A stretch of DNA of 64,000 nucleotides from Martelella alba (GTDB taxonomy: Bacteria > Pseudomonadota > Alphaproteobacteria > Rhizobiales > Rhizobiaceae), in assembly GCF_006516955.1 (NCBI RefSeq), contig NZ_VHLG01000019.1:1-64000 (forward strand). The letters run 5' to 3'. The notes below the pieces were generated by a model, which worked only from the letters and a program-made list of their open reading frames with translations, was not told where the DNA came from and did no database searches. How positions within the stretch are numbered: the first letter of the stretch is position 1; each line of letters starts with the position of its first letter. Below, piece after piece: positions 36,902-45,510 of this stretch. The position numbers and the translations under genes are program-made.

Positions 36902-38701
36902 TCAGACGCCGGCTTCGGCCAGTCGCTGCGAAAACGCGTTTGCCGACAGCGCGCCTGTAACGCGGCTGCCGGGGATTTCCTGCCCGTCGGCATCGATCAG
37001 GAACAGTGTCGGCGGGCCGATCACGGCAAAGCGCGACATCAGCTGGCGGCTGCCGGCATCCTGCCGCGTCACGTCGACGGCGATGACCGGCAGGCGGGCA
37101 AGGCGCCCCTGATATTCGGGTGTAGCCATCAGCCGTTCGTTGGATTTGCACACCGTGCACCAGTCGGCGGAAAAGGAGACGAGCGCGATTTTGCCGTCGA
37201 GCCCGCGCAGGGCGTGGTCGAACGCAACGCTGTCGCTTACCCGGACCTCATCGCGCTCGCTGGGTGTTTCAACGGCCACGCGCCCCGCCAGAGGTGCGAG
37301 CGGCCGCAGCGGATCTGTGCCACCGGCCGAGGCACCGACGATCATCACCACAGCCACCAGTGCCGAGAAGAGGCCAGCAGCTTTGCCGGCGCGTTTTCCG
37401 AAACCGCTCTCTCCATCGAGGCGATCGAAACCACCGAGAAACACGGACAAACCAAGGGCAAAGAGCCCCCACAGCGCGAGGCCCGTCGCCGCGGGAACGA
37501 GACGTGCGAGCAGCAGAATGGCAACGGCAAGGAAGACGACGCCAAAGCCGCGGCGCACCCGTTCGAGCCAGGGGCCCGAGCGCGGCAGCGCCCGAGCACC
37601 GAAGGTTCCGAATGCAATGAGTGGCAGCGCCATCCCGAACCCGAGGGCGAAGAGCGCTGCCCCGCCACGCACCGCCGCGCCGGTGCTGACCGCGTAGAGC
37701 ATAGCGGCTGCGAGCGGCGGCGTGACACAGGGACCGACGATGAGCGCGGAGCCGAAACCGAGAATGGCCGCGCCTGTGAACGATCCGCTCGTCCTGCCCC
37801 GACCATGGAAACGGCGTGACAACGCATCCGGCATCCTGAGTTCGAAGAGCCCGAACATCGACAGGGCCAGAGCCACGAACACCAGGGAAGAAATGCCGAG
37901 CGCCATCGGCGACTGCAGCACGGCCTGAAGGTTGGAGCCGGACCAGCCAGCGACGAGGCCGATGAAACCATAGGCGGTCGCGATGGCGAGACCATAGGAG
38001 AGCGACAACGCGAAACTGCGACCGGTGGAAAGCGGTCCGCGCGCGCCGGCAAGCATTGCAGAGAGGATCGGTAACATCGGAAAGATGCACGGAGTGAAGG
38101 CCATCAGCAGGCCGAAGCCAAGGAAACCGGCCAGCATCAGCACGATATGGCTGGCAAGATAGGTCTCCGCAGAACCATCCACCTGGGTTTCCGCCACCGT
38201 TGCGACCCCGGGCACGGCCTTTACCGGTTCCGGCGCCCAATCAGTGAAGGTGTCCGATGACGTCCCAACAGAAGACGTTCCGGTAACATCGAGCGTCGCC
38301 AGATCGACCGTCTTTTCAACGGGCGGATAGCAGATCCCTTTTTCGGCACATCCCCGATAGGAAATGGAGAGCGTGCCATCGGCGGGAAGACCGGCTGCAA
38401 CGGCCGAAACGTGGTTCTGATAGATCGCCACCCGGCCGAAATTCGGATCGTCCCTTTCCTTACCGGGCGGCAGTGCCAGGGCGATGGCACTGCCGTCAAG
38501 GCGCGCCGTCATCGCGTCGCGATAAAGATAAGTCCCCGGCGCAATTGTCCAGCCGAGCGCGAGCCCATCTTTTCCGTCGCGCGCGGCGGAAAGATGGAAC
38601 ACATCATCAGCCGGCAGCGGCATTTCAGCCCGTGCGGCAATCGCCGGAACTGTCAGAAAAACCAGTATCCAGATATAAGAGAACCGGAAAAATGCGGACA
38701 T
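36902..38701 (-). CDS. dsbD: Thiol:disulfide interchange protein (DsbD/ScsB-like)
   Basis: 599 residues: signal peptide (about 1-25), periplasmic alpha domain with Cys118/Cys124 (GCAEKGICYPP), eight-span beta domain with the redox cysteines in MAFTPCIFPMLPIL and IVGPCVTPPLAAAML, and a C-terminal thioredoxin domain with Cys515/Cys518 in ADWCTVCKS. It transfers electrons from cytoplasmic thioredoxin to periplasmic partners, most likely the CPYC protein encoded next. It is divergent from the response regulator at 38816; the promoter region contains a CTTAAG direct repeat. Confidence 0.93.
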   Translation of the reverse strand: MSAFFRFSYIWILVFLTVPAIAARAEMPLPADDVFHLSAARDGKDGLALGWTIAPGTYLYRDAMTARLDGSAIALALPPGKERDDPNFGRVAIYQNHVSAVAAGLPADGTLSISYRGCAEKGICYPPVEKTVDLATLDVTGTSSVGTSSDTFTDWAPEPVKAVPGVATVAETQVDGSAETYLASHIVLMLAGFLGFGLLMAFTPCIFPMLPILSAMLAGARGPLSTGRSFALSLSYGLAIATAYGFIGLVAGWSGSNLQAVLQSPMALGISSLVFVALALSMFGLFELRMPDALSRRFHGRGRTSGSFTGAAILGFGSALIVGPCVTPPLAAAMLYAVSTGAAVRGGAALFALGFGMALPLIAFGTFGARALPRSGPWLERVRRGFGVVFLAVAILLLARLVPAATGLALWGLFALGLSVFLGGFDRLDGESGFGKRAGKAAGLFSALVAVVMIVGASAGGTDPLRPLAPLAGRVAVETPSERDEVRVSDSVAFDHALRGLDGKIALVSFSADWCTVCKSNERLMATPEYQGRLARLPVIAVDVTRQDAGSRQLMSRFAVIGPPTLFLIDADGQEIPGSRVTGALSANAFSQRLAEAGV

Positions 38702-38749
38702 GGTTCGGTGAAACCTTCATTCGGTCTTGATGCCCGCAAAATCTTCCTC

Positions 38750-38772
38750 GAGCTTAAGGCAGTCTTAAGCTC
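38750..38772. promoter_or_regulatory. PmrA-like response-regulator box
   Basis: CTTAAG-N5-CTTAAG at 38753-38769, extended to perfect 9-bp inverted arms GAGCTTAAG/CTTAAGCTC (38750-38758 and 38764-38772). Two half-sites one turn apart are the normal target of OmpR-family dimers, and the sequence equals the known PmrA/BasR consensus. It sits between the divergent dsbD and response-regulator genes, so it may regulate both. Confidence 0.7.
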
Positions 38773-38815
38773 GGCGGAAAACAACCCGGACATCCGTCAG
38801 AAGCCCGAGGAAAAG

Positions 38816-39475
38816 ATGCGTCTGCTTGTTATTGAAGATGACCCGGTTCTTGCCGATGGCCTCAAGATCGGCCTCGGCCTTTCCGGCAGCACGGTTGATG
38901 CCGTTGCCAACCTGGCCGACGCGCGTCTGGCGGTCCGGGCAGCGGATTTCGACGCCATCGTACTGGATCTGATGTTGCCCGACGGCTCCGGCCTCGCGCT
39001 GCTGTCCGAACTGCGCCGGCATGGCAACGCGACGCCGGTGGTGATGCTGACCGCGCTGGACGAGACGGCCGACCGGATCCGCGGCCTCGATATTGGCGCT
39101 GATGACTATATCGGCAAGCCGTTCGATCTTGATGAGCTGGCGGCCCGGATCCGCGCTGTGACGCGGCGGCGGAATGGTCGCAGCGATACGCTTCTCGCCG
39201 CCGCAGGCATCAGGCTTGACCCCGCGACGATGATCGCCAGCACCGAGACCGGGGAATTCCCGCTTTCGCGACGCGAGTTCGCCGTGTTGCTCGCGCTGAT
39301 GGAACGGCCGGGGGTGATCCGTTCGCGCGGCGAACTTGAGGATCGGCTTTATGGCTGGCAGGAGGATGTCGAAAGCAATGCCGTCGAGGTTCACATCCAC
39401 AACCTGCGCGCCAAGATCGGCCGCGAGACGATCGAAACTGTCCGCGGCCTTGGCTATCGCATGAAGGTTTCATGA
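38816..39475 (+). CDS. OmpR-family response regulator (QseB/PmrA group)
   Basis: 219 residues. Receiver domain with LVIEDDPVLADGL, Asp51 in VLDLMLPDGSG and YIGKPFDLDELAARI; winged-helix domain with LSRREFAVLLALMERPGVIRS and ESNAVEVHIHNLRAKIG. These features place it with QseB/PmrA/TctD regulators. The start at 38816 has CGAGGAAAAG upstream. It overlaps the kinase gene by four bases. The PmrA-like box 44 bp upstream suggests autoregulation and control of the DsbD/DsbA genes. Confidence 0.93.
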   Translation: MRLLVIEDDPVLADGLKIGLGLSGSTVDAVANLADARLAVRAADFDAIVLDLMLPDGSGLALLSELRRHGNATPVVMLTALDETADRIRGLDIGADDYIGKPFDLDELAARIRAVTRRRNGRSDTLLAAAGIRLDPATMIASTETGEFPLSRREFAVLLALMERPGVIRSRGELEDRLYGWQEDVESNAVEVHIHNLRAKIGRETIETVRGLGYRMKVS

Positions 39476-40794
39476 TGCGCTCACTGCGTCGCCGTCTCTT
39501 CGTTTTGCTTGTCGTCGCCACAGGCGTGATCTGGCTAACCGCCTTCATCTGGATTTCGCTTTGGAGCCGCTCCGAAATTGAACATGTGCTCGATACGCGG
39601 CTCAGGGAAGCGGCGCGCATGGTGCATTCGCTGGTCGCCGGTGGCAATGTCACGGCAGCCGACGCTGCTGCCGGGGTCAAGACGGTCGACTATGAAAAGC
39701 AGCTCTCCTGTCAGATCTGGTCGCTCGACGGCCGTCTGGTCGCCCGCTCGAGCGGCGCACCGGATGCGAGCCTCGCCCTTGACACCGAAGGCTATGGCGA
39801 AAGGCAGGTCAACGGCGAGGCCTGGCGGGTCTACACCATCGTCGACGCGGAGAAAGGTGTCCGGGTAGTCGTCGGCGACCGGATCGGCCTCAGGAACCGG
39901 CTGGTCCGCGATCTCGTCGCCGGCCTTCTCGTTCCCGCGGCGCTGATCATGCCACTCTTTGCCGCGCTGATCTGGTTCGGCGTCGGCCGGGGTCTTGCCC
40001 CGCTCAGAATCCTTGCCCGCGAAATCGAGTTGCGCGATGGAGAGGACATGCGCTCCGTGTCCGTCGATAATGCGCCCGGCGAGGTCCGACCGCTGATCGC
40101 CGCGCTCAACAGCCTTTTCGGACGGGTGGACGCCTCCCGCCGCCACGAAAGAGAGTTGACTTCTTTTGCGGCGCACGAGCTGAAGACACCGCTTGCGGGC
40201 CTCAGGACCCAGGCCCAGATCGCGCTCGCCACCGAAGATGAGAGCATCAGGGCCCGGGCGCTTGGCCAGATCCTGCTCTCGGTCGACCGGACCAGCCGGC
40301 TCGTACGCCAGCTTCTCGCTCTTGCTCGCCTCGAAGCGGGGCGCGGCGCCGAACCTCTGGCAAAAATCGCTGTCGGCAGCGCCATTCGCGAGATGCTCAC
40401 GCAGCTGCCCATGCGCTGCAACGCCGAGACGACCATCGATCCGGCACTGGATGGGCTTGTCCTGGCTGCCGACCCGGCGACGCTGGAGTTGATCCTCAGA
40501 AATCTTCAGGAAAACGCCTGCCAGCACACACCGCCAGGTCGCGTGGTCCGCTGGGTGAAGACGCAGGACGGCTTTGCGATTGAGGACGATGGCTGTGGCG
40601 TCGCTGACAGTGAGCTTCTGCTCCTCACGCGCCGGTTCTTTCGCGGAAGCAACAACAGCATAGCGGGAACGGGTCTTGGGCTCACCATCGTCGCCATGGC
40701 GGTCGGTCGCCTTCATGGCGACCTCGACCTTGGAAATCGACCTGAAGGCGGTTTCAGGGTCGGCATTGTCTTTGGCAAGAATAAACGCGCGTGA
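39472..40794 (+). CDS. Sensor histidine kinase (QseC/PmrB group)
   Basis: 440 residues. Two membrane spans (about 10-30 and 150-172) enclose a periplasmic sensor region of roughly 120 residues. Then come a HAMP-like linker, His235 in SFAAHELKTPLAG and an ATPase domain with LILRNLQENACQHTP and GTGLGLTIVAMAVGRLHG. It pairs with the response regulator encoded just upstream. The signal is unknown; adjacency to Dsb proteins suggests envelope redox, metal or antimicrobial stress. Confidence 0.92.
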   Translation: MMRSLRRRLFVLLVVATGVIWLTAFIWISLWSRSEIEHVLDTRLREAARMVHSLVAGGNVTAADAAAGVKTVDYEKQLSCQIWSLDGRLVARSSGAPDASLALDTEGYGERQVNGEAWRVYTIVDAEKGVRVVVGDRIGLRNRLVRDLVAGLLVPAALIMPLFAALIWFGVGRGLAPLRILAREIELRDGEDMRSVSVDNAPGEVRPLIAALNSLFGRVDASRRHERELTSFAAHELKTPLAGLRTQAQIALATEDESIRARALGQILLSVDRTSRLVRQLLALARLEAGRGAEPLAKIAVGSAIREMLTQLPMRCNAETTIDPALDGLVLAADPATLELILRNLQENACQHTPPGRVVRWVKTQDGFAIEDDGCGVADSELLLLTRRFFRGSNNSIAGTGLGLTIVAMAVGRLHGDLDLGNRPEGGFRVGIVFGKNKRA

Positions 40795-40974
40795 ACACCT
40801 TCTTTTTTCGCTGAGCAAATATCTACGAAATTTAGGACAATTCAGCGCAGCCAAAAGACACCGAGAAAGATGGCTTCTTGACTTCTGCGATTGGTGTCGA
40901 AGGTAACTCCTTTTTAGATGGATTCCTGTCTTGTGGGGCAGCAGCAGACAATCAGACATTGCTGCAGGCCCTTG

Positions 40975-41147
40975 CGTAAAGCGCGCAGACTTAGAAATCC
41001 ATGACGCTCAGCAACCGCATTCACTGTCGCGCCCGGCCGCAAGCTCTCAGACGTGATCTCGTCAGGCCAATGGCGATGGGCATTAGGCCGTCCACAGCGC
41101 ATCGTGAGAACCTCCATTGTACTCTCCACGGAGAAACTCCCTTCCAC
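40975..41147 (-). pseudogene. IS66-family TnpA fragment
   Basis: Translation on the minus strand gives MEVLTMRCGRPNAHRHWPDE, then a short gap, then SESLRPGATVNAVAERHG. This is the N-terminal helix-turn-helix region of the IS66 accessory protein TnpA (normally WPDEVKARIVAESL). About six codons are missing and the reading frame decays after AERHG. It marks an old insertion at the edge of the effector-like cluster. Confidence 0.65.
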
Positions 41148-41221
41148 TCAAATCATACGACCTCGATCAGAGATCAGGCAACGAAGGGAAAGGTCGTGAG
41201 CTTCGATGTGATGAGAACGCA

Positions 41222-41332
41222 AATCGCGGTCGATGGCGCAACGCCAAACCGCGTAGCCGCTGCACGGCATGTCATGCCATCCTCAACCGCATTGAGCAGT
41301 CGATCGCGAAGGTCTTTGGAAAGCGCTCTGAC
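41222..41332 (-). pseudogene. IS630-family transposase N-terminal fragment
   Basis: The minus strand reads VRALSKDLRDRLLNAVEDGM then TCRAAATRFGVAPSTAI, the first helix-turn-helix of IS630-type transposases. The rest of the transposase is absent and the sequence becomes unrelated. Together with the IS66 remnant it makes up most of the 684-bp stretch 40795-41478, in which I see no intact gene. Confidence 0.65.
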
Positions 41333-41478
41333 CGTACAGGCTGGCCTCCTGTCCCAGCCTGTATGTTGAATCAGGAACAAACTGATTTGGGAATCCGTAA
41401 CGATTCCAAGCGCTGAGAAAATGCGCTAGGGTGATACACACCCTCAATGGACAGTCGATTGCATCGGGGCCAACCAAT

Positions 41479-42345
41479 ATGGTGAATTCATCAAGATCGC
41501 TTCCTCCGGAAGCAGACAGACGGAGCCCACTTGGCTGCACTCCGCCCCCGGCTTCTCCTTCGCACTGCAACGCCTCTCCGCGGCAACCTACCCGGGTCGT
41601 TGGCTTCAGAACGCCGGAGAGAAACCAAACTCTGAGTTCTCTTCTATCCGTGCACCATGCCAATGCTCAGGCCACCCCCGGACGATCGAACCGGTCGGAT
41701 ATGCCCGTCCCTGCCAATCCACCGTGGCGAGATAACCGCACCGTTTCCGGCGAAACACGCGAGCAAACCGAAACTCTATGGCGGCGCCCGAGCAGACCCT
41801 CCGACGCTGCCATCGGCGTTCAGAGTGGTACATCGCAAGGCACGGTTGAAAATATGGACGGACTATGGAATAGCAACCATAATTGCTATGCGTATGCGAT
41901 GAAATGTCTATCTCCTCGCGGGTATGGCTGTAATGCCAGGCCGGGGAAATTTGCAGGACAACCTGTTGCGACAGGAAATTTTGCGGCGGGCGTTGTGAAT
42001 GACGGCGCAGCGCAGAATATACATATCGAGATAGTCCGTTTTGGCGGATCCCCGATGCCTGTGCCCCCACGATTCACTGACGGTACATATCTTGTCGCAT
42101 TGCTAGCGAATAACGTCGGCTATCATTTCCTGCGGCGCAATGAGGCAAGTGGCCTATGGTTCCACAAGAATGGAGCATCGGCTTCCCCCGAATCTTGGTT
42201 CGTTGATTTTAATAGCCAAAAAATACATCAATTGACCGATAACGTAGCAGGAAATCTTCTACAGCAGCCTGCACTCCTCGGATGTGCAATGCGCTTTCAG
42301 GCTTACTTAAAGGTTCCAGATCAGGGGGTTCAGGTGACAGGGTAG
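41479..42345 (+). CDS. Effector-like protein with NCYAYA cysteine motif
   Basis: 288 residues from ATG 41479 (GGGG eight bases upstream; a GTG at 41431 is possible). The first about 120 residues are Ser/Pro/Arg-rich and look disordered, as in secreted effectors. A compact domain follows: HNCYAYAMKC (Cys136), NVGYHFLRRN (His216) and GLWFHKNGAS (His229), a Cys...His layout seen in small papain-like or amidase-like proteins with NCYxYA motifs. There is no signal peptide. I cannot name a family. The domain portion is lower in GC than the neighbours. Function as a translocated cysteine hydrolase is inference. Confidence 0.6.
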   Translation: MVNSSRSLPPEADRRSPLGCTPPPASPSHCNASPRQPTRVVGFRTPERNQTLSSLLSVHHANAQATPGRSNRSDMPVPANPPWRDNRTVSGETREQTETLWRRPSRPSDAAIGVQSGTSQGTVENMDGLWNSNHNCYAYAMKCLSPRGYGCNARPGKFAGQPVATGNFAAGVVNDGAAQNIHIEIVRFGGSPMPVPPRFTDGTYLVALLANNVGYHFLRRNEASGLWFHKNGASASPESWFVDFNSQKIHQLTDNVAGNLLQQPALLGCAMRFQAYLKVPDQGVQVTG

Positions 42346-42435
42346 CTGCGGAGGCGGTATCTGTAAAAGTAATATGCTCATAAGGAATGGCAGTGAAACA
42401 AGTGGCTATCACTTCGTCCATTGGGGGATCCTGCC

Positions 42436-45348
42436 ATGCCACGCCTGCCACAGTCATCCGCGGCCCGTCACGCGGTCTCGCCAACCTCTGATACGCTCAG
42501 CCGGGACGGTGTTTCACGGCGGGTGACGCGATCAGCGTCGCGGGCAGCCTCTGTCGTGTCGAAAGCCGCGTCTCCGGGCGCCGTTTCCATCTCATCACTG
42601 TTTGCCGGACATGATGAGGATGACCGGGCAAGCATGGCCTCGCGGGCGTCATCACGCTCACTGAATACCCCGGTTATCACCCGCGAGACGGCCGCGATCA
42701 TGCCGCCGCCCGCGATGATCTTTGCCCCCGGGCCATCGCCTGCAGGGGCGCAAAAGCGCGCCCGGCCGCAGACGCCGGCATGTCCACCGCAGATGGCTTT
42801 TCCAATGCCCGCCCGGCCGCAGGCGCTTGCCGGACCGGCTCCCTCCCTTGCCGGACCGCAGCCCGCAGACGGTTTTGATACCGGCTGGCAGCGCTTCGGC
42901 GGCGAAACCGGCGATGAGGCCATGGATGTTCAGCATGTGCCGACCCCGCCGGATGGCAGCGGTGATCTCGCCGAGGCGCTGGGCCGGGCCATCACCGGGC
43001 TTCCCGACGGGACAGAGGGGGGCGACTGGCGGCTGCCGCCGGATCAGCCCGATGGCGTCTGGGCGGCGGCTGGCGGATATGGTGACGGGTTCGCCACCGA
43101 TCCGGACTGGGTGACCGTTGAAGCGGGGCCGTCACGCAATGCGGATCACGATGCCGGCTTCAGCGCCATTGGCCTGTTGCCGCTGCCGGACGCAGGGCCG
43201 GACACGCAGGCAGGCAGCCGCCGCGCCTGCCTGCCTTCCAGCGACGGAGACGCGCGGGCCGCCAAGCGGGCACGGACGGCCTGGCAGATGGTAGATGATC
43301 CGGCGCTGGCGATGAAGCGCCTTGCGGACCTGCCCTTTAGCGTGCCTGCCGATTTTTTTGACAGGCAGACAGCAAAAAGCAGGGAGATCATCCGCAATCA
43401 GCTCAAGAGACTTGCCGGGGCGCTGGAGCCCGGAGCTGGCACGCCGCGTCTCGTCTCTCTTGGCCTGTTGCGGCCGCAGGAGGATAGCTCACTGGGCCTG
43501 ACCATGGCCATGAGCGCCATCTGCAAAAGATCAGGGGCCTGCCTGACACTGCAGATGCTTGCAGGCAAGGGAATGGAAGAAGACGCGATCGCGGCGATGG
43601 ATGCCCGGCTTGTCCGCCTGGGCCTCACCGGTCAGGACGGCCATGCCATGCCGGATCTGATCCGCATCGCCTGCGTCCATGGCGCCAGAAAGCTTCTGAC
43701 GACGCTTCTGGAGCCTAAGAACGATGCCCGCCTCAAAGCACTTGGCCTGTTGGATAAGGACGGTAAGGCTCTGCCGAACCTGATCCGCATCGTCAGCACC
43801 GATGGCGCCAATCGGGTCTTGACCACACTTCTGAGCCAGAAGAATGTGCCTCGCCTCAAAGCACTTGGCCTGCTGGATGAGGACGGGAAGGCTGTGCCGG
43901 CACTGGTCAGCCTCGCCAGCAATATTGGCGCCAATCAGGTTCTGACCACGCTTCTGAACCCCAAGAACGATAAGCGCCTGACCGATCTTGGCTTGCTGGA
44001 CCAGGAAGGCCGTGCCACGCCTGCACTTCTCCGTATCACCAACGTTGATGGCGCCAATCAGCTTCTGAAGACGCTTCTGGACCCGGAAAACGGGCACCGT
44101 CTCACCGAGCGTGGCCTGCTGGATCAGGAGGGGCATACCGCGCCGGCGTTGGCCCGCATCGCCAGACACCAAGGCGCAAACCAGGTTCTGGCGACGCTTC
44201 TGGAGCCTAAGAACGACAAGATCCTCACCGATCTTGGCCTGCTGGATCAGAAGGGCGGCGTGGCGCCGGCGCTGATCCGCATCGCCAGCACCGGCGGCGG
44301 CAATCAGGTTCTGACCACGCTGCTGGCTGAAAGGTATCGCAGACGTCTCACAGCACTTGGGCTGCTGGATAAAGGAGGCAAGGCTGTACCGGAATTTATC
44401 CGCATTGCCGGCGCCGGTGGCGTCAATCAGGTTCTGACCACGCTTCTGGACCCGGAAAACGATGAGCGTCTCGCAGCACTTGGCCTGCTGGATGAGGATG
44501 GCAAGGCTGTGCCGACGTTGATCCGCATCGCCAACACCGGCGGCGGTAATCAGGCTTTGACCACACTTCTGGACCCGGGGAACAGACCGCCTCTCACCGA
44601 TCTTGGCCTGCTGGATGAGGATGGCAGGGCCGTACCGGCGCTCATCCGCATCGCCGACAATGAGGGTGCCAATCAGGTTCTGACCATGCTGATGGACAAA
44701 GACAACACTCAGCGCCTCACAACCCTTGGCTTTCTGCAGGACCGCAGATTGACCAAGGCAGGACTTATGATCGCAGGAAAGAGGGGAAGCGGCGTCATCC
44801 TGAAACAGCTTCTGGATCCGAAGAACGAACAGCGTCTGCGCGCCATGGGGCTGGTCGGAACGCAGGACAGTATCGCTACATGTCGGGCGAAGTTCTATCG
44901 AAAGCCCCGCACCAGTCTCTTTCTGCATCTTGTGCTGAGCGAGCGATTTTCCGGATCCTTGCGGCGACGGGGTTTCGAACATGGCGATGGAACCTGCAGC
45001 CAGGATTTGAATATGCTGAAAATGACGCGTGAGCCCGGTACCTGCCTTGCAATTCTCCTTGATCCGCGCAACGAGGACAAGCTGAAGCAGCACGGCTTTA
45101 TCAATGCAAACGGCAGGATCACCGACAGGCTTTCCTTCAAATTCGGCGAAAACAGCGATCTGCATATAGAGCTTCAGGAAGTCTGCGGCATGAAAATGAG
45201 CAGTCCCTCCGACTGGCAGGAACTGCCCGCCCCATCGGCTGCCGGCGCTACCGGCACCTTCGAAATGGCGATCGTCGAGCCGGACGAGGATAGCAGCTTT
45301 GAAGCCGAAATCGCTGAACTTGAGGCGATCGTAAGTGGCCGGATCTGA
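42436..45348 (+). CDS. TALE/Bat-like repeat protein, candidate DNA-binding effector
   Basis: 970 residues. Residues 1-290 are Pro/Ala/Ser-rich and probably disordered, with two basic clusters (KRAR at 107-110 and 277-280) that could act as nuclear-localisation signals. Residues 408 to about 890 are 41-residue repeats; the core of a unit reads IRIASTGGGNQVLTTLL. This resembles TAL-effector (IASNGGGKQALETVQ) and Burkholderia Bat (IAGNIGGAQALQAVL) units. Repeat ends such as LRRRGF recall Bat RGF turns. The last 25 residues are acidic (EPDEDSSFEAEIAELEAIV), like an activation domain. The start at 42436 has GGGGGA seven bases upstream; TTG 42421 is less likely. Periodicity is certain, the TALE relationship is a hypothesis. 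Confidence 0.75.
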   Translation: MPRLPQSSAARHAVSPTSDTLSRDGVSRRVTRSASRAASVVSKAASPGAVSISSLFAGHDEDDRASMASRASSRSLNTPVITRETAAIMPPPAMIFAPGPSPAGAQKRARPQTPACPPQMAFPMPARPQALAGPAPSLAGPQPADGFDTGWQRFGGETGDEAMDVQHVPTPPDGSGDLAEALGRAITGLPDGTEGGDWRLPPDQPDGVWAAAGGYGDGFATDPDWVTVEAGPSRNADHDAGFSAIGLLPLPDAGPDTQAGSRRACLPSSDGDARAAKRARTAWQMVDDPALAMKRLADLPFSVPADFFDRQTAKSREIIRNQLKRLAGALEPGAGTPRLVSLGLLRPQEDSSLGLTMAMSAICKRSGACLTLQMLAGKGMEEDAIAAMDARLVRLGLTGQDGHAMPDLIRIACVHGARKLLTTLLEPKNDARLKALGLLDKDGKALPNLIRIVSTDGANRVLTTLLSQKNVPRLKALGLLDEDGKAVPALVSLASNIGANQVLTTLLNPKNDKRLTDLGLLDQEGRATPALLRITNVDGANQLLKTLLDPENGHRLTERGLLDQEGHTAPALARIARHQGANQVLATLLEPKNDKILTDLGLLDQKGGVAPALIRIASTGGGNQVLTTLLAERYRRRLTALGLLDKGGKAVPEFIRIAGAGGVNQVLTTLLDPENDERLAALGLLDEDGKAVPTLIRIANTGGGNQALTTLLDPGNRPPLTDLGLLDEDGRAVPALIRIADNEGANQVLTMLMDKDNTQRLTTLGFLQDRRLTKAGLMIAGKRGSGVILKQLLDPKNEQRLRAMGLVGTQDSIATCRAKFYRKPRTSLFLHLVLSERFSGSLRRRGFEHGDGTCSQDLNMLKMTREPGTCLAILLDPRNEDKLKQHGFINANGRITDRLSFKFGENSDLHIELQEVCGMKMSSPSDWQELPAPSAAGATGTFEMAIVEPDEDSSFEAEIAELEAIVSGRI
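43657..44856 (+). repeat. Tandem 123-bp (41-residue) repeat array
   Basis: Nine units start exactly 123 bp apart at 43657, 43780, 43903, 44026, 44149, 44272, 44395, 44518 and 44641. A tenth, slightly shorter unit starts at 44764, and two degenerate 41-residue units continue to about 45130. Position 7-8 of each unit is hypervariable (VH, TD, NI, VD, HQ, TG, AG, TG, NE, KR) while I4, A5, G9, L14 and L17-L18 are conserved. In TALE repeats this is exactly where the repeat-variable diresidue sits. Units have diverged in DNA sequence, so the array is not a recent expansion. Confidence 0.9.
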
Positions 45349-45452
45349 AATGGTTCTGATGATTTGGCCGCGCTCGGCTGCTGCGCGCAACACTAACGAT
45401 AGATAACAACATCGCATTTTCGAGGCAGCCCTTTAGGAGAAAGCGATTCCTC

Positions 45453-45458
45453 TATAAT
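45453..45458 (+). promoter_or_regulatory. Possible -10 box before the 766-residue gene
   Basis: TATAAT lies 53 bp before the start at 45511, with a weak -35 candidate (TTTAGG region) at about 17 bp spacing. I found no tts box, hrp box or PIP box in this 162-bp gap or before the other two effector-like genes. Confidence 0.3.
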
Positions 45459-45510
45459 CTTTCGCCGTGTTGTCATGACAGCTTCCTGAGAAAGTGACGA
45501 GAAGCTCCTT

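Noticed and set aside
39535..40959. 474-residue minus-strand frame opposite the histidine kinase
   Set aside because: The kinase on the plus strand is complete with His, N-box and G-box motifs; the antisense product resembles nothing and is rich in Asp/Arg as shadows usually are.
42346..42435. tts box, hrp box or PIP box upstream of the effector-like genes
   Set aside because: I looked for GTCAG-TT-TCGAAAGCT, GGAACC-N15/16-CCAC and TTCGB-N15-TTCGB patterns before all three genes and found no acceptable match.
43657..44856. CRISPR array, because of regular spacing
   Set aside because: The 123-bp period is a multiple of three, units differ throughout and encode a continuous repeat protein; there are no short identical repeats with unique spacers.
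43657..44856. SKWP/XopAD-type 42-residue repeats as explanation for the array
   Set aside because: No SKWP motif or ALWALAKLG-like core is visible, whereas the IAS-xx-GG-x-Q-x-L core fits TALE/Bat units much better. A remote relation cannot be excluded.
43531..45417. 628-residue open frame on the minus strand inside the TALE-like gene
   Set aside because: It mirrors the 123-bp repeat of the plus-strand gene, has no ribosome site, and its composition (many Gln/Lys runs) is that of an antisense shadow of GC-rich coding.
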